A stretch of DNA of 64,000 nt from positions 54,532 through 118,531 of the forward strand of contig NZ_MSXW01000003.1 of assembly GCF_001945445.1 (NCBI RefSeq). The letters run 5' to 3'. Origin of the DNA: Pseudomonas sp. PA27(2017). GTDB taxonomy: Bacteria > Pseudomonadota > Gammaproteobacteria > Pseudomonadales > Pseudomonadaceae. Position 1 is the first letter of the stretch. Each line of letters begins with the position of its first letter. Position numbers and translations under genes: made by a program. The notes beneath the pieces are model-generated. The model was not told the origin of the DNA. It searched no databases and saw nothing but the letters and a program-made list of their open reading frames with translations. This document shows, one piece after another, positions 63,305-64,000 of the stretch.

Positions 63305-63733
63305 ATGAAGCATTCGGCCATTTTGCTCACTGCCCTGGCGCTCGCCTCGAACGTCGCCTGGGCGCAGTTGCCCGAGTGCCAGGTTTTATTCCCGGCGGGG
63401 CAGACTCGCGACCTGCCGCTCGCGGTCACCCCCGAGGCGCGCACGCAGGGGCTGTCCGGGCGTGACGAGGTAGGCGGCGGCATGCTCTTCGCCTGGCCCC
63501 AGGAAGGGCTACGCGAACTGTGGATGAAGGACACCCGCGTCACGCTGTCGGCGGCCTTCATCGATAACGCCGGCATAGTGCGCAAGGTGGTCGACATGCG
63601 CCCCTTCAGTTTGCAGCGCCACGCCTCGGATGAGCCGGTGCGTTATATCATCGAGGTCGCCAGGGGCGAGTTCGCGGCCCTTGGCGTGGTGGTCGGCAGC
63701 CGCGTCAAGATCGTTTGCGCTGAAGCGCAGTGA
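63305..63733 (+). CDS. DUF192-family exported protein
   Basis: The 142-residue exported protein has a signal peptide cut after AWA (about 20) and a DUF192 fold with GRDEVGGGMLFAWP and LWMKDTRVTLSAAFID, features shared by this widespread family of unknown function. It stands alone, divergent from prfC. Confidence 0.85.
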   Translation: MKHSAILLTALALASNVAWAQLPECQVLFPAGQTRDLPLAVTPEARTQGLSGRDEVGGGMLFAWPQEGLRELWMKDTRVTLSAAFIDNAGIVRKVVDMRPFSLQRHASDEPVRYIIEVARGEFAALGVVVGSRVKIVCAEAQ

Positions 63734-63804
63734 GCGCGGCTGGCTGAGGCGCTCTGCGGCGAATTGTTCGGCCAGCGCGAAAATGGCGGTAAGGCCGCTT
63801 TCGT

Positions 63805-63860
63805 TCGCGCCGGGGCGACGCTCCTACACGGACGGTGGGTCGCTCGCGGTCATGTGGGAG
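63805..63860. repeat. REP palindrome cut short by an IS element
   Basis: The first arm TTCGCGCCGGGGCGACGCTCCTACAC-like (63805-63829) is complete. The spacer GTGGGTCGCTCGCGGTCATG matches the REP pair at 29569-29643. The second arm has only its head GTGGGAG (63854-63860), then unrelated sequence starts. The missing part is the region where the IS110-type element lies. Confidence 0.8.
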
Positions 63861-64000
63861 ATTCTATGTCAAGGATCCCCCTTTTTCGGGGTTGTAATCG
63901 ACCTGCTTCTGCATCAGCGCAAAGGCGATACGAGCGAGTTTACGGGCCAGGATGGTCAGGGCTTCTGTTCGCTTGAGCCCACGCTTGAGGTAGCCCTGAT
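63861..64000 (-). mobile_element. IS110-family insertion sequence, 3' end (continues past window)
   Basis: The transposase reading frame (63864-64000, minus strand) reaches the right edge and encodes the last 44 residues, including GYLKRGLKRTEALTILARKL and ARIAFAL, typical of the C-terminal part of IS110/IS116/IS902 transposases. The stop TAG is at 63864-63866, only a few bases from the REP junction at 63860/63861, so the end after the transposase is very short. The other end, and any guide RNA in the longer non-coding end, is outside the window. Confidence 0.75.
63864..64000 (-). CDS. IS110-family transposase, C-terminal part
   Basis: Forty-five codons to the edge, in frame with two extra bases at 63999-64000. 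The conserved Lys-Leu-Ala-Arg region of the IS110 C terminus is visible. The DEDD catalytic domain lies outside the window. This is the end of the element at 63861. Confidence 0.75.
   Translation of the reverse strand, partial: QGYLKRGLKRTEALTILARKLARIAFALMQKQVDYNPEKGGSLT

Overview
The window is chromosomal DNA of a gammaproteobacterium of the genus Pseudomonas in the broad sense. The evidence is high G+C coding sequence, the type IV pilus gene order (pilR-pilS near thiO-fimT-fimU-pilVWXY1-E, and pilD-pilC-pilB divergent from pilA), the neighbours bamD-rluD-pgeF-clpB and coaE-yacG, and Pseudomonas-type REP palindromes. I cannot fix the species from sequence alone.

Region 1 (1-10437) is a catabolic/uptake cluster. 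It holds a mandelate-racemase-type enolase-superfamily enzyme (5' end outside the window), one complete peptide/opine-type ABC importer whose two binding-protein genes are interleaved with its two permease genes, two ATPases, a KdgM-type acidic-oligosaccharide porin and a divergent FadR-type GntR regulator. Together they suggest import and dehydration of a sugar acid or a sugar-acid-containing oligomer. The substrate is unknown.

Region 2 (10556-26250) is the minor-pilin locus on the minus strand: fimT, fimU, pilV, pilW, pilX, pilY1, pilE, mostly coupled by 4-base overlaps, then an intrinsic terminator and a second full-length pilY1. thiO is divergent from fimT, and pilS-pilR, the sigma-54-type regulators of pilin, lie behind it.

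Region 3 (26240-51726) is mainly core genome: a small PP0621-type protein, bamD, rluD-pgeF, clpB with a heat-shock promoter, an MCE/MlaE-type lipid transport operon, a nitroreductase, an HPF-like protein, a coiled-coil protein of unknown function, an iron alcohol dehydrogenase, a thioesterase, a glycine-zipper protein, a TorF-type porin, fdhD with a YdeP/FdhF-type molybdoenzyme, a PilZ-DUF1631 pair, a tRNA-Asn/Pro/Lys operon, ndh, a MOSC protein, yacG and coaE. A 265-bp MITE-like element with terminal inverted repeats and TA flanks lies between the DUF1631 gene and the tRNA promoter.

Region 4 (52003-56720) is the pilus assembly locus: pilD, pilC and pilB on the minus strand, and the major pilin pilA on the plus strand behind a clear sigma-54 promoter.

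Region 5 (57002-64000) has a membrane PQQ glucose dehydrogenase gene, then a small accessory patch. The patch holds a decayed toxin with its intact antitoxin, bracketed by two ~200-bp direct repeats, and an intact MntA-HepT type toxin-antitoxin pair. prfC and a DUF192 protein follow. At the right edge an IS110-type transposase begins, and its end lies inside a REP palindrome.
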